NCBI RefSeq assembly: GCF_001583415.1
Contig: NZ_CP014475.1
Coordinates: 124,001 to 188,000, forward strand
Length of the DNA stretch: 64,000 nucleotides
Direction of reading: 5' to 3'
DNA from: Mycolicibacterium phlei
GTDB taxonomy: Bacteria > Actinomycetota > Actinomycetes > Mycobacteriales > Mycobacteriaceae
Shown here: positions 44,636 to 51,575 of the stretch, piece after piece
How positions within the stretch are numbered: position 1 is the first letter of the stretch
Layout of the letters: each line of letters starts with the position of its first letter
The notes under the pieces: generated by a model
What the model saw: only the letters and a program-made list of their open reading frames with translations
Database searches by the model: none
What the model was told of the DNA's origin: nothing
Translations under genes and position numbers: made by a program

Positions 44636-45034
44636 CTAGTCGTCGAGGTTCTCGCGACGACGCAGCTCCTCGGCCTTCTCGACCAGATCCTGCTGCGCCT
44701 CCGGCGACAGGCCGATGGTGCGGGCCGCAATGCGACGCACGCCCTCGTCCCGCATGCTCGCGAGGAACGTGAGCTCCTTGTCGAGCTTCTCGTAGTACTC
44801 GTCGTCGGTGAAGTAGGCCGGCTTGATCCGGAAGAAGTTGGCAAGAGCGGCCATGGTCGCCGCCGACGGGTTGGTGCGGTTGCCTGAGCGCAGCTGCGAC
44901 AGGTACGGAGCCGACATGGTGATGCCCTCGGCCTTCAGCGCGGCGATCACCTCGGCAGAGGTGTGCGGTCCGCGGCCGGGCGGGTAGACCGTCTCAAACA
45001 GCCGGTTCAGGCGATCGGCGAACGTCGTGCTCAT
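44636..45034 (-). CDS. espR: Nucleoid-associated regulator EspR
   Basis: A 132-residue protein, identical in length and nearly so in sequence to M. tuberculosis EspR. N-terminal HTH: 'SAEVIAALKAEGITMSAPYLSQLRSGNRTNPSAATMAALANFF' at about residues 26-68; the C-terminal helical domain 'DDEYYEKLDKELTFLASMRDEGVRRIAARTIGLSPEAQQDLVEKAEELRRREN' drives dimerisation. EspR binds many loci and controls ESX-1 and cell-wall genes. GGAGG lies 8 bases before ATG 45034. It has a long, A/T-richer upstream region. Confidence 0.97.
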   Translation of the reverse strand: MSTTFADRLNRLFETVYPPGRGPHTSAEVIAALKAEGITMSAPYLSQLRSGNRTNPSAATMAALANFFRIKPAYFTDDEYYEKLDKELTFLASMRDEGVRRIAARTIGLSPEAQQDLVEKAEELRRRENLDD

Positions 45035-45469
45035 CGTGTTGACCTCCACATGCATGGACGAGCGGATAATTGGCGGCGTATTTGCTGATCATCGTAGCGA
45101 GACTTGTGGCCACAACCAAGTGCAAACGACGGAAAAGTTAACCCGCCTTTTCCGTTGTCTCCACCGCAGGTGGCGGCAGCGATGCCCGTGACGTGGCGCT
45201 CAGCCGCACTCCGAGGTGAGGCCGGGCAAATAATAACGGCAGCGTCGAGCACATTTTCCCGACGCACCGGGCACCCGCGCCACAGTAGTCACGCGAGACG
45301 TCGTTGGCAACGTTGATCTTGTGCGTGTTTTCTGAATTCATAGTTTGCCGCTTACCGAACGTAACGTCGCGGAACGAAATAACTGGGGAATTCGCCACGA
45401 TCTACCGGAAGGTATGTCGGCGGTTTTTGTCGCGGTATTCGGCGACGACCCTCGGATAGCGGACAGGTG
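45035..45469. other. 435-base espR upstream region with dyads, no gene
   Basis: No supported gene. It includes the perfect palindrome TTGTGGCCACAA (45104-45115) and a 9-base hairpin ACGGAAAAG...CTTTTCCGT (45129-45137/45147-45155). The composition is A/T-richer than the genes. EspR in M. tuberculosis has a long, multiply regulated leader, so these elements are candidates for that control. Confidence 0.55.
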
Positions 45470-46162
45470 TCAAGAATGTTGCGACGACGGTTCGGTCTCG
45501 GCCGAGCCGGCCCGTCGCGAGCGCCTGCGCAACAGCGCCGTCGCGACAGCGGGGATCACCACCGCGGCGGTGACCCCGATCGCGACCGCGCGCAGGCCGA
45601 GAACGCCGTCGAACAGCATCCACAGGCCGAACAGCAGGAACAGCACACTGGCCAGGCTGTGCAGGAAGCGCTCGGGCAACTGCTTGTGCAGCAGTCGGCC
45701 GGCGGCGATGGCCACCCCGTCGGCGGCCACCATGCCGATCGTGGCGCCGATCCACACGCCCGCCCAGTTGCGGTCGCTGGCCAGCGCGACGGTGGCCAGC
45801 ATGGTCTTGTCGCCGAGTTCGGCCAGCACGAACGACGACACGATCGCCGGGATGATGAACCGGGGTTCGGCGACCCTGACCTCTTCGTCGCCGTCACCGC
45901 CGCGCTCGCGCCAGGTCCAGACCGCGAACAGCAGGAAGGCGATCGCCGCGGCGAACGCGATCGGCCGCTCGGGCAGTGTGAGCCCGAGGAAGTAGCCGAT
46001 GGCCACGGACAGACCGTGCACCAGCATCGCCGCGATGCCGACACCGGTCAGCACCACCCACCACCGGTGGCGCAACGAGTAGGTCATGGTGATCAGCTGC
46101 GACTTGTCACCGAGCTCGGCGACGAAGACGACCGCGAGGCTGACGAGGATGGCTGCGAGCAC
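45470..46162 (-). CDS. UPF0016/GDT1 family manganese exporter (Rv3848 position)
   Basis: A 230-residue protein from GTG 46162 with six transmembrane helices and two copies of the family motif: 'FVAELGDKSQLITM' near residue 14 and 'FVLAELGDKTMLATVAL' near residue 125 (E-x-GDK-[TS]). UPF0016 proteins transport Mn2+ (and Ca2+) out of the cytoplasm. The upstream yybP-ykoY-type leader, the Mn2+ riboswitch, strongly supports Mn2+ export. The C-terminal tail is Arg/Ser rich. It is transcribed toward espR. Confidence 0.92.
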   Translation of the reverse strand: MLAAILVSLAVVFVAELGDKSQLITMTYSLRHRWWVVLTGVGIAAMLVHGLSVAIGYFLGLTLPERPIAFAAAIAFLLFAVWTWRERGGDGDEEVRVAEPRFIIPAIVSSFVLAELGDKTMLATVALASDRNWAGVWIGATIGMVAADGVAIAAGRLLHKQLPERFLHSLASVLFLLFGLWMLFDGVLGLRAVAIGVTAAVVIPAVATALLRRRSRRAGSAETEPSSQHS

Positions 46163-46216
46163 GGAGACGACCTTTCGACGCGTCGCCGACGGGTCATGCT
46201 CACGGCCCGACGGCTT

Positions 46217-46335
46217 CGGTCGAAGGTCTCGCCCACCGTCCTCCGATGAGGTCCGGTCCGCCGGCCGGGCGCGCACCGCGAGGTGCGGCGCCAGTATGTC
46301 GACACGACGATTGGGGGCTACTCCCCTTCGCTTAC
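46217..46335 (-). ncRNA. yybP-ykoY (Mn2+-sensing) riboswitch
   Basis: Read on the minus strand the leader contains AAGGGGAGTAGC (46317-46328 complement), then GTCGACATACTGGC, a long GC arm, and GAGACCTTCGACC closing helix P1 with GCGAAGG. GGGGAGUAGC, ACAUACUG and GACCUU-type blocks are the conserved metal-binding loops of the yybP-ykoY family. It lies 55 bases upstream of the UPF0016 exporter start. GAAAGGTCGTCTC just before the start codon can pair with GAGACCTTC, suggesting translational control by exposing the ribosome site when Mn2+ is bound. Confidence 0.88.
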
Positions 46336-46439
46336 GAAGTCGACCCTAACTTAGCCGCCGCGGGATCGCCACCGCGGGACGAGATTTCGGGTGTCCGAAT
46401 CCAGTGTTCAGGCGGCCGAACGTAAGGGTTCGAGAACCC

Positions 46440-46976
46440 TTACGCGGCAAGCAGCATCGCCAGGATCGCGGTGTCCGGGTGGCTGATCGGGTCGACGCCG
46501 ACGCGGCTCACCATCGAGGTGACCGTGCCGTCGGCCTCGGCCTCCACCCACGCCGCACGGTGTTCCAGGCCGAGGTGGGGCAGCCCGGGCAGCAGCACGC
46601 ACCCGGATGCCGCGCCCGCGCACTCCGGCAGGCTCGGCGTGGTCTCCGACGGCGGATGCAGCATCATCAGCGCCGGCGGCTGGTGCTCCGCGAAATGCCC
46701 TGGCGGAACCGCTGATTCGCCGACAACCGGACCTTCGGCGACGACGAGCCCGACGGTGTCCGGTTCGGGGTTGTCGGGCAGCTCCTCGCGTACCCCGAAA
46801 ATCGTTGTGGTGGAGAGCAACCCGGGCAGCGACGCGACCCGGACCGCCACCATCAGCAGTTGTGCCCACTCTTTGGTGGAGTCCGGCCAGCGGCCCGAGA
46901 TGACGAATCCCTTCAGTGAACCGCCGGAATGAAACGGTGCGACCTCGATAGGTCGGCCACCGGATTGCCTTTCCAT
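46440..46976 (-). CDS. Conserved mycobacterial protein (Rv3847 orthologue)
   Basis: A 178-residue protein from ATG 46976, with GGAGG 6 bases upstream. The length matches Rv3847 (177 aa). 'MLMVAVRVASLPGLLSTTTIFGVREELP' and 'GVDPISHPDTAILAMLLAA' are visible conserved-looking blocks; no domain is recognised. In M. tuberculosis it neighbours sodA and Rv3848, and here it neighbours the nickel SOD genes and the Rv3848-like exporter, so its place in a redox/metal neighbourhood is preserved. Confidence 0.85.
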   Translation of the reverse strand: MERQSGGRPIEVAPFHSGGSLKGFVISGRWPDSTKEWAQLLMVAVRVASLPGLLSTTTIFGVREELPDNPEPDTVGLVVAEGPVVGESAVPPGHFAEHQPPALMMLHPPSETTPSLPECAGAASGCVLLPGLPHLGLEHRAAWVEAEADGTVTSMVSRVGVDPISHPDTAILAMLLAA

Positions 46977-47094
46977 ATCGCCTCCGCGCCTTGGGTGGTG
47001 GAGCCGGCCCGCGCCGGCTGTTACCAGACACGTCAATGGGTCGATGAGCACAGGATGCGGCAAAGATCAGCTGGCAGACAAGTGGACGAGACTG

Positions 47095-47436
47095 CTAATC
47101 AGGGGATTTCGCGCGCACGGTCCACACGACGCGGTACGAGCCGGCCGCCGGGACCCAGCCGAACTCGTGGGAGTCGGCCGCACCCGGTGCGCGCGGATTG
47201 TCCGACCGGGCTTCGAAGATCGTGCCCGCGTCGCCGCGGTAGACCTCGCCGACCCGTTTGATGAGCCAGCGCGTCGACCGGCGCGGGTCCGGGAACACCC
47301 GCAACTGGCCGGTCCGCACGGCGCCGCCGCGCAGCGCGACCAGCCCGTCGCCGGGGCGCAGCGCCGGGCGCATCGAGTCGTCGACCACCCGGAACAGGCG
47401 CAGCGCCCCATGTAACGGTGTCTGGTTCAGGCGCAC
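47095..47436 (-). CDS. sodX: Nickel SOD maturation protease (S26 family, SodX-like)
   Basis: Up to 113 residues, with 'LFRVVDDSMRPALRPGDGLVALRGG' containing the catalytic Ser of S26 signal peptidases and 'STRWLIKRVGEVYRGD' the catalytic Lys. Small S26 proteins beside sodN process the SodN propeptide. GTG 47436 would leave only 23 bases to the sodN start and has no ribosome site; an internal start nearer residue 10-17 is possible. It is divergent from sodN. Confidence 0.85.
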   Translation of the reverse strand: MRLNQTPLHGALRLFRVVDDSMRPALRPGDGLVALRGGAVRTGQLRVFPDPRRSTRWLIKRVGEVYRGDAGTIFEARSDNPRAPGAADSHEFGWVPAAGSYRVVWTVRAKSPD

Positions 47437-47459
47437 AGGCAGAGGGTAAGTTAATCCGC

Positions 47460-47882
47460 ATGCTGCATCGACTGTTCAACAACGCGACCGAAGCTCACGC
47501 GCACTGCGATCTGTACTGCGGCGTCTATGACCCCGCCCAGGCCAAGATCGAGGCGCTCTCCTGCCTGAAGACGATTCAGAAGTACCACGACTCCGACGAT
47601 GAGCACTTCAAGACCCGCGCCATCATCATCAAGGAGCGCCAGGCCGAAGAGGTCAAGCATCACCTGATGGTGCTGTGGGCCGACTTCTTCACCAAGGAGC
47701 ACTTCGAGCAGTTCCCGAACCTGCACCAGCTCTTCTGGGACGCCATCCACGGCGCCGGCGACGTCAAGAAGTCGCTCGACGTGGCGGTCGCCGAGAAGCT
47801 GATCAAGACGATCGACGAGATCGCCGACATCTTCTGGCAGACCGACAAGGGCAAGCAGATGGGTGTCTACCCGCCCGCCTGA
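47460..47882 (+). CDS. sodN: Nickel superoxide dismutase
   Basis: A 140-residue precursor from ATG 47460: a 14-residue propeptide ending 'EAHA', then the mature protein starting 'HCDLYCGVYDPAQAKIEA'. His1, Cys2 and Cys6 are the Ni ligands of the NiSOD hook, and 'ERQAEEVKHHLMVLWADFF', 'EQFPNLHQLFWDA' match the helical bundle of the hexamer. Position 5 of the hook is Tyr (codon TAC) instead of the usual Pro. It dismutates superoxide in the cytoplasm after cleavage by SodX. A strong terminator follows the stop. It occupies the place of the Fe/Mn sodA of M. tuberculosis. Confidence 0.95.
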   Translation: MLHRLFNNATEAHAHCDLYCGVYDPAQAKIEALSCLKTIQKYHDSDDEHFKTRAIIIKERQAEEVKHHLMVLWADFFTKEHFEQFPNLHQLFWDAIHGAGDVKKSLDVAVAEKLIKTIDEIADIFWQTDKGKQMGVYPPA

Positions 47883-47896
47883 TCCCCTCCGACACG

Positions 47897-47929
47897 AAGA
47901 GCCGCCGAGTCGACAGACCGGCGGCTCTT
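47897..47929 (+). terminator. Terminator hairpin downstream of sodN
   Basis: AAGAGCCGCCG (47897-47907) and CGGCGGCTCTT (47919-47929) form a perfect 11-bp stem around an 11-base loop, 14 bases after the sodN stop, followed by GTCGTTG. It also lies downstream of the convergent 51-aa gene. Confidence 0.8.
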
Positions 47930-47993
47930 GTCGTTGCTGGGGTGACCAGCGATCGTGACGAGAACTCGGGGACGGCGTCGGAAACCGACGGCG

Positions 47994-48149
47994 TCAGAAC
48001 AGGACGATAGCAGCCAGGATGGCCAGCAGCACCAGAGCGATGACACCGGCGCGCAGACAGGCCATCAGCTGCGACCGGGTGTACACCGGGGCCGAGGTCT
48101 GCCACTCCGACGGCGGCACGGCCGGTCCCGATCCCATCGACGTCGTCAT
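47994..48149 (-). CDS. Small single-pass membrane protein of 51 aa
   Basis: ATG 48149 is preceded by a strong GGAGGGTGG ribosome site and encodes 51 residues: a polar N-terminus (MTTSMGSGPAVPPSEWQTSA), 'YTRSQLMACLRAG', and a C-terminal transmembrane helix of about 18 residues ending IVLF at the stop. The tail-anchor-like topology and ribosome site make it a credible gene that a 60-codon cut-off would miss. Convergent with sodN. Function unknown. Confidence 0.75.
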   Translation of the reverse strand: MTTSMGSGPAVPPSEWQTSAPVYTRSQLMACLRAGVIALVLLAILAAIVLF

Positions 48150-48417
48150 CCACCCTCCTGACCAGCGACTTCTGCGCAGTGAAATCTGTCACACGGTCGT
48201 GTTGTGACGCCGATCATAGCCCTTGGTGTTCCAGTCAGGGAAATCGAACTGGCGAAGTCGGGAATATGCAGGTAGAGGGGCGTTGTTGAGGGCTGAGGTC
48301 AGAGGTTGATGGATGTCGACGATGCACGCGCACCGCGTCCCGGCTGCGATTAGTTGGACTAGCTATTTCGCTCAGTGGCCGACGGGCTGTTGATCGCCGC
48401 GCCGTTGAGGCGCCTGC

Positions 48418-48514
48418 TTATCCACAGATGCTCTGACGATCTCCCCGATTGAGCGGCTCACGCCCGGTTCGCGTCCCCACAGCCTGTGGATAGACCTGTG
48501 GAAATTGTGGATAG
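48418..48514. promoter_or_regulatory. Cluster of DnaA boxes
   Basis: TTATCCACA (48418-48426) is a perfect DnaA box; on the opposite strand TGTGGATAG (48485-48493), TGTGGAAAT (48497-48505) and TGTGGATAG (48506-48514) are near-consensus boxes spaced 12 and 9 bases apart. They lie in the 426-base gap 48150-48575, upstream of the rhodanese gene. The same gap has GTCACA...TGTGAC at 48188-48208 and otherwise no feature. Confidence 0.65.
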
Positions 48515-48575
48515 CCGTAAATTGCTGCCGTCGGGTGCCGCGGGTGAGTGCGCGGCGGCATGCCAGCATGGAGCC

Positions 48576-48917
48576 ATGGATCACGCTGAGGTGCCCCAGG
48601 CCGACATCGCCGACGTCCCGACCTCGTTCGACGACTCGGTGGTGCTGCTCGACGTGCGCGAGGACGACGAGTGGGCCCGCGGCCACGCCCCGGGTGCCCG
48701 CCACATCCCGATGGGTGAGGTGCCGGCCCGGCTGGCCGAGATCGACGCCGGTGCCCGGCTCTACGTCATCTGCCAGGCCGGCGGCCGGTCGCAGCGCGTC
48801 GCGCAGTACCTGGCGGACAACGGCTACGCGCCCATCAACGTCAGCGGCGGGATGCTGGCGTGGGCCGGTGCCGGGCGTCCCGTCGTCACCGACGCCGGCG
48901 GAGCGGGCACTGTCTGA
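48576..48917 (+). CDS. Single-domain rhodanese-like sulfurtransferase
   Basis: A 113-residue protein from ATG 48576: 'VVLLDVREDDEWARGHAPGARHIPMGEVPARL' and the active-site loop 'VICQAGGRSQRVAQYLADNGY' with the catalytic Cys. It transfers sulfane sulfur or acts in cyanide/thiosulfate or thiol-redox chemistry; the acceptor is unknown. The frame stays open upstream to 48486 but that part overlaps the DnaA-box cluster and lacks a ribosome site. Confidence 0.9.
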   Translation: MDHAEVPQADIADVPTSFDDSVVLLDVREDDEWARGHAPGARHIPMGEVPARLAEIDAGARLYVICQAGGRSQRVAQYLADNGYAPINVSGGMLAWAGAGRPVVTDAGGAGTV

Positions 48918-48966
48918 AGGCTCGGCCTGAAAACAGTCCCGAGAAACCGTCGCTACGCTGGTCGCC

Positions 48967-50025
48967 ATGATTCAGGTGTGTTCCCAGTGCGGAACACGGT
49001 GGAACGTGCGCGACCGGCAGCGGTCGTGGTGTCCCCGGTGTAACGGCAGCCTGCTGCCGCCGGGCGCGCCGGTGCCCGACGCCCGGTGGAGCGCCCAGTC
49101 CGCGTCGGCCCCCACCGCGGGCCCGACGGGCACCCCGCCGCGACTGCCACCCGGCTACCGGTGGATCGCGGTGCGGCCCGGCACCCCGCCACCGCCGCGG
49201 CGCCCCCGCCGCGACCTCGGTCCCACACCGCGCTACGCGACGATCCCCCGGTGGGGGCTCGTCGAACAGTTCGACCAGGCCGAGCACGAGCAGCAGGCGG
49301 CGCCGCAGGCCGGGCCGTCGCCGATGCTGCTGCGGGGCGTCACCACGCTGACCATGGCGGTGCTCGGCGCGGCCGCGCTGATCCACCTGGTCCGGTACGT
49401 GCTGCTGATCGTCAACCGCACCGTGCTGCTCAACCCGTGGATCGCCGCGGGCGCGACGTGGTTCGGCGTGGCGCTGAGCGTCGTCGCCGCGTTCATGCTG
49501 CTGGCCAGCGTGGTCGTGCTGACCAACTGGCTGATCGCGCGGCGCGCGGCCGCCTACGCGCACCTGGGCGCCACCGACCCGCGGCCGGCCTGGCAGCTGC
49601 GGCTGTGCTGCCTGGCGCCGTTCGTGAACCTGCTGTGGGCGCCGGTGTTCGTGCTGGAACTGGCCGGACTCGAGGAGCGGCTCACCTGGCTGCGCCGCCC
49701 GATCGTAGTGTGGTGGCTGGCCTGGGTGGTCAGCTACGCGCTGTCGATCTGGTCGATCGCGACCAGCTTCACCACCGACGCTCAGGGCATCGCCGACAAC
49801 ACGGTCACCACGATGGTGGCCTACCTGGCGGCGCTGGCCACCCTGCTGCTCGCCACCAAGGTGGTGTTCGGATTCGAACGCCAGCCCGTCGAACGGCCGA
49901 GCAAACGCTGGGTGGTCGTGCCCCTCGATGCGGGTGAGGTCGGGTCCGATGGCGCCGACGACCGGCCCGCCGAATCGGATACCGAGGCTCCGGTTGAGTC
50001 TGAAGGGCAGAACCCGGCAGCATAG
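48967..50025 (+). CDS. DUF4328 membrane protein with N-terminal zinc ribbon (Rv3843c orthologue)
   Basis: A 352-residue protein. Residues 5-26 hold 'CSQCGTRWNVRDRQRSWCPRC', a CxxC...CxxC zinc ribbon; a Pro-rich linker to about residue 95 follows, then six hydrophobic segments including 'WLIARRAAAYAHLGATDPRPAWQLRLCCLAPFVNLLWAPVFVLELAGLEERL', the DUF4328 core. An acidic tail closes it. It lies 5 bases upstream of glpQ1, as Rv3843c does to glpQ1, so the two are an operon. Function unknown. Confidence 0.9.
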   Translation: MIQVCSQCGTRWNVRDRQRSWCPRCNGSLLPPGAPVPDARWSAQSASAPTAGPTGTPPRLPPGYRWIAVRPGTPPPPRRPRRDLGPTPRYATIPRWGLVEQFDQAEHEQQAAPQAGPSPMLLRGVTTLTMAVLGAAALIHLVRYVLLIVNRTVLLNPWIAAGATWFGVALSVVAAFMLLASVVVLTNWLIARRAAAYAHLGATDPRPAWQLRLCCLAPFVNLLWAPVFVLELAGLEERLTWLRRPIVVWWLAWVVSYALSIWSIATSFTTDAQGIADNTVTTMVAYLAALATLLLATKVVFGFERQPVERPSKRWVVVPLDAGEVGSDGADDRPAESDTEAPVESEGQNPAA

Positions 50026-50030
50026 GAGCC

Positions 50031-50882
50031 ATGACCCCGGGCGACTCCGAAGCCGCCGACGCGGCTTCTGGGCCCGCGATCGGCGGTCACCCGTTTGTGG
50101 TGGCGCACCGGGGGGCCTCCGCCGACCGTCCCGAACACACCGTCGCCGCCTACGAACTGGCCCTCAAGGAGGGCGCCGACGGCGTCGAGTGCGATGTGCG
50201 GCTGACCCGCGACGGCCACCTGGTGTGCGTGCACGACCGCCGCGTGGACCGGACGTCGAACGGGACCGGGCTGGTCAGCGAGATGACGCTCGGCGAGCTG
50301 CGCGAACTGGACTACGGCGGCTGGCACCCCAGCCGCCAGAACGGCACCGGCGAGTCGGAGACCGGGCTGCTCACCCTCGACGCGCTGGTGTCGCTGGTGC
50401 TCGACTTCAACCGGCCGGTCAAGCTGTTCATCGAGACCAAACACCCGGTGCGCTACGGCGCGCTGGTGGAGAGCAAGCTGCTGGCGCTGCTGCACCGCTA
50501 CGGCATCGCCGGGCCGCCGTCGGCCGACCGCTCACGCGCGGTGGTGATGTCGTTCTCGGCGTCGGCGATGTGGCGGATCCGTCGCTCGGCGCCGATGCTG
50601 CCGACCGTGCTGCTCGGCGGCACGTCGCGGTACCTGGGCGGCAGCGCCGCCACGACCGTCGGCGCCACCGCGGTCGGACCGTCCATCGCCACCCTGCGCA
50701 ACCACCCGCAACTGGTGGACCGGGCGGCGGCACAGGGCCGCGCGCTGTACTGCTGGACCGTCGATCACTACCAGGACGTGCGGTACTGCCGCGACGTCGG
50801 GGTGGCGTGGGTGGCCACCAACCACCCGGGCCGCACCAAGGCGTGGCTGCAGAACGGGCTGGCCGACACCGGCCGGACCTAG
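50031..50882 (+). CDS. glpQ1: Glycerophosphodiester phosphodiesterase GlpQ1
   Basis: A 283-residue protein of the GDPD family: 'FVVAHRGASADRPEHTVAAYELALKEGADGVECDVRLTRDGHLVCVHDRRVDRTSNG' provides the two catalytic His (HR and HD) and the metal-binding Glu/Asp. 'LFIETKHP' and 'WTVDHYQDV' follow. No signal peptide is seen, so action is cytoplasmic, hydrolysing glycerophosphodiesters to glycerol-3-phosphate. It is convergent with bfrB with a 13-base gap, the same order as Rv3842c-Rv3841. Confidence 0.95.
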   Translation: MTPGDSEAADAASGPAIGGHPFVVAHRGASADRPEHTVAAYELALKEGADGVECDVRLTRDGHLVCVHDRRVDRTSNGTGLVSEMTLGELRELDYGGWHPSRQNGTGESETGLLTLDALVSLVLDFNRPVKLFIETKHPVRYGALVESKLLALLHRYGIAGPPSADRSRAVVMSFSASAMWRIRRSAPMLPTVLLGGTSRYLGGSAATTVGATAVGPSIATLRNHPQLVDRAAAQGRALYCWTVDHYQDVRYCRDVGVAWVATNHPGRTKAWLQNGLADTGRT

Positions 50883-50895
50883 CGGGTCAGGTGCG

Positions 50896-51441
50896 TCAGA
50901 GGGTGCCGCCGGCGGCCTTCGGCGCGTTCGCGTCGGTGCCGGCCCCCGCGAGCTCGCGGGCGACGAAGTCCTCGATGTGGAACAGGTTGGCGCCGGCCCG
51001 GTCGGCGATCCGCACCAGGGTCGTCATCGTCGCGACCTCCTCGACCTGCTCGCCGAGGAACCACTGCATGAACTGCTCGCCGAGGTAGTCGCGCTCGTCG
51101 CGGGCGGCACTGGCCAGCTGGCTGATCTGCTCGGTCACGGTGCGTTCCAGGTCCAGCGCGAGCTGCAGCGCGTCGCGCGGCTTCTCGAACCGGTTGCGCA
51201 CCGGGTCCACGCCCGGGATCTCCACCTCGATGTCGCGGTCCAGCAGGTACTGCACCAGCATCATCGCGTGGTTACGCTCCTCGACGGCCTGACGGTAGAA
51301 GTGCTGCGCCAGCTGCGGAAGGTCCTCGCCGTCGAAATAAACGGCGATCGCCAGGTATTGCTGAGCGGCACCGAATTCGTTGCGGATCTGCTCCTGCAGA
51401 AGGGCGTGGAATTTGGTGTCCGGCGCATCTACCATCGTCAT
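50896..51441 (-). CDS. bfrB: Ferritin BfrB
   Basis: A 181-residue ferritin from ATG 51441, chosen because it gives the BfrB length; GTG 51450 and ATG 51435 are alternatives. 'FHALLQEQIRNEFGAAQQYLAIAVYFDGEDLPQLAQHFYRQAVEERNHAMMLVQYLLDRD' has the ferroxidase Glu/His residues (ExxH in 'EERNHAM'). It assembles as a 24-mer storing iron without haem. In M. tuberculosis it is activated by iron-loaded IdeR from upstream boxes; a weak box is at 51500-51518. Confidence 0.96.
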   Translation of the reverse strand: MTMVDAPDTKFHALLQEQIRNEFGAAQQYLAIAVYFDGEDLPQLAQHFYRQAVEERNHAMMLVQYLLDRDIEVEIPGVDPVRNRFEKPRDALQLALDLERTVTEQISQLASAARDERDYLGEQFMQWFLGEQVEEVATMTTLVRIADRAGANLFHIEDFVARELAGAGTDANAPKAAGGTL

Positions 51442-51499
51442 GATCGACACAATAGAGCAGGTCAGAGGGTATTGTCAGCGAAGGTCGACCTAACGCAGG

Positions 51500-51518
51500 A
51501 CAGCTTTGCCTAACTAAG
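51500..51518. promoter_or_regulatory. Weak IdeR-like box upstream of bfrB
   Basis: The minus-strand read CTTAGTTAGGCAAAGCTGT matches TTAGGTTAGGCTAACCTAA at 12 of 19 positions, 59 bases upstream of the bfrB start; a further GTTAGGTCGACC-like half-site is closer to the gene. Position upstream of the promoter fits activation, but the match is weak. Confidence 0.4.
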
Positions 51519-51575
51519 TAGACCCTTTGTGAGCGCGCTTACAGTGTGCGACTTTGATTTTGCTGTTCCTTGTTT

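Noticed and set aside
48418..48514. Chromosomal origin oriC
   Set aside because: No dnaA, dnaN, rpmH or AT-rich unwinding region is nearby, and too few boxes are present.
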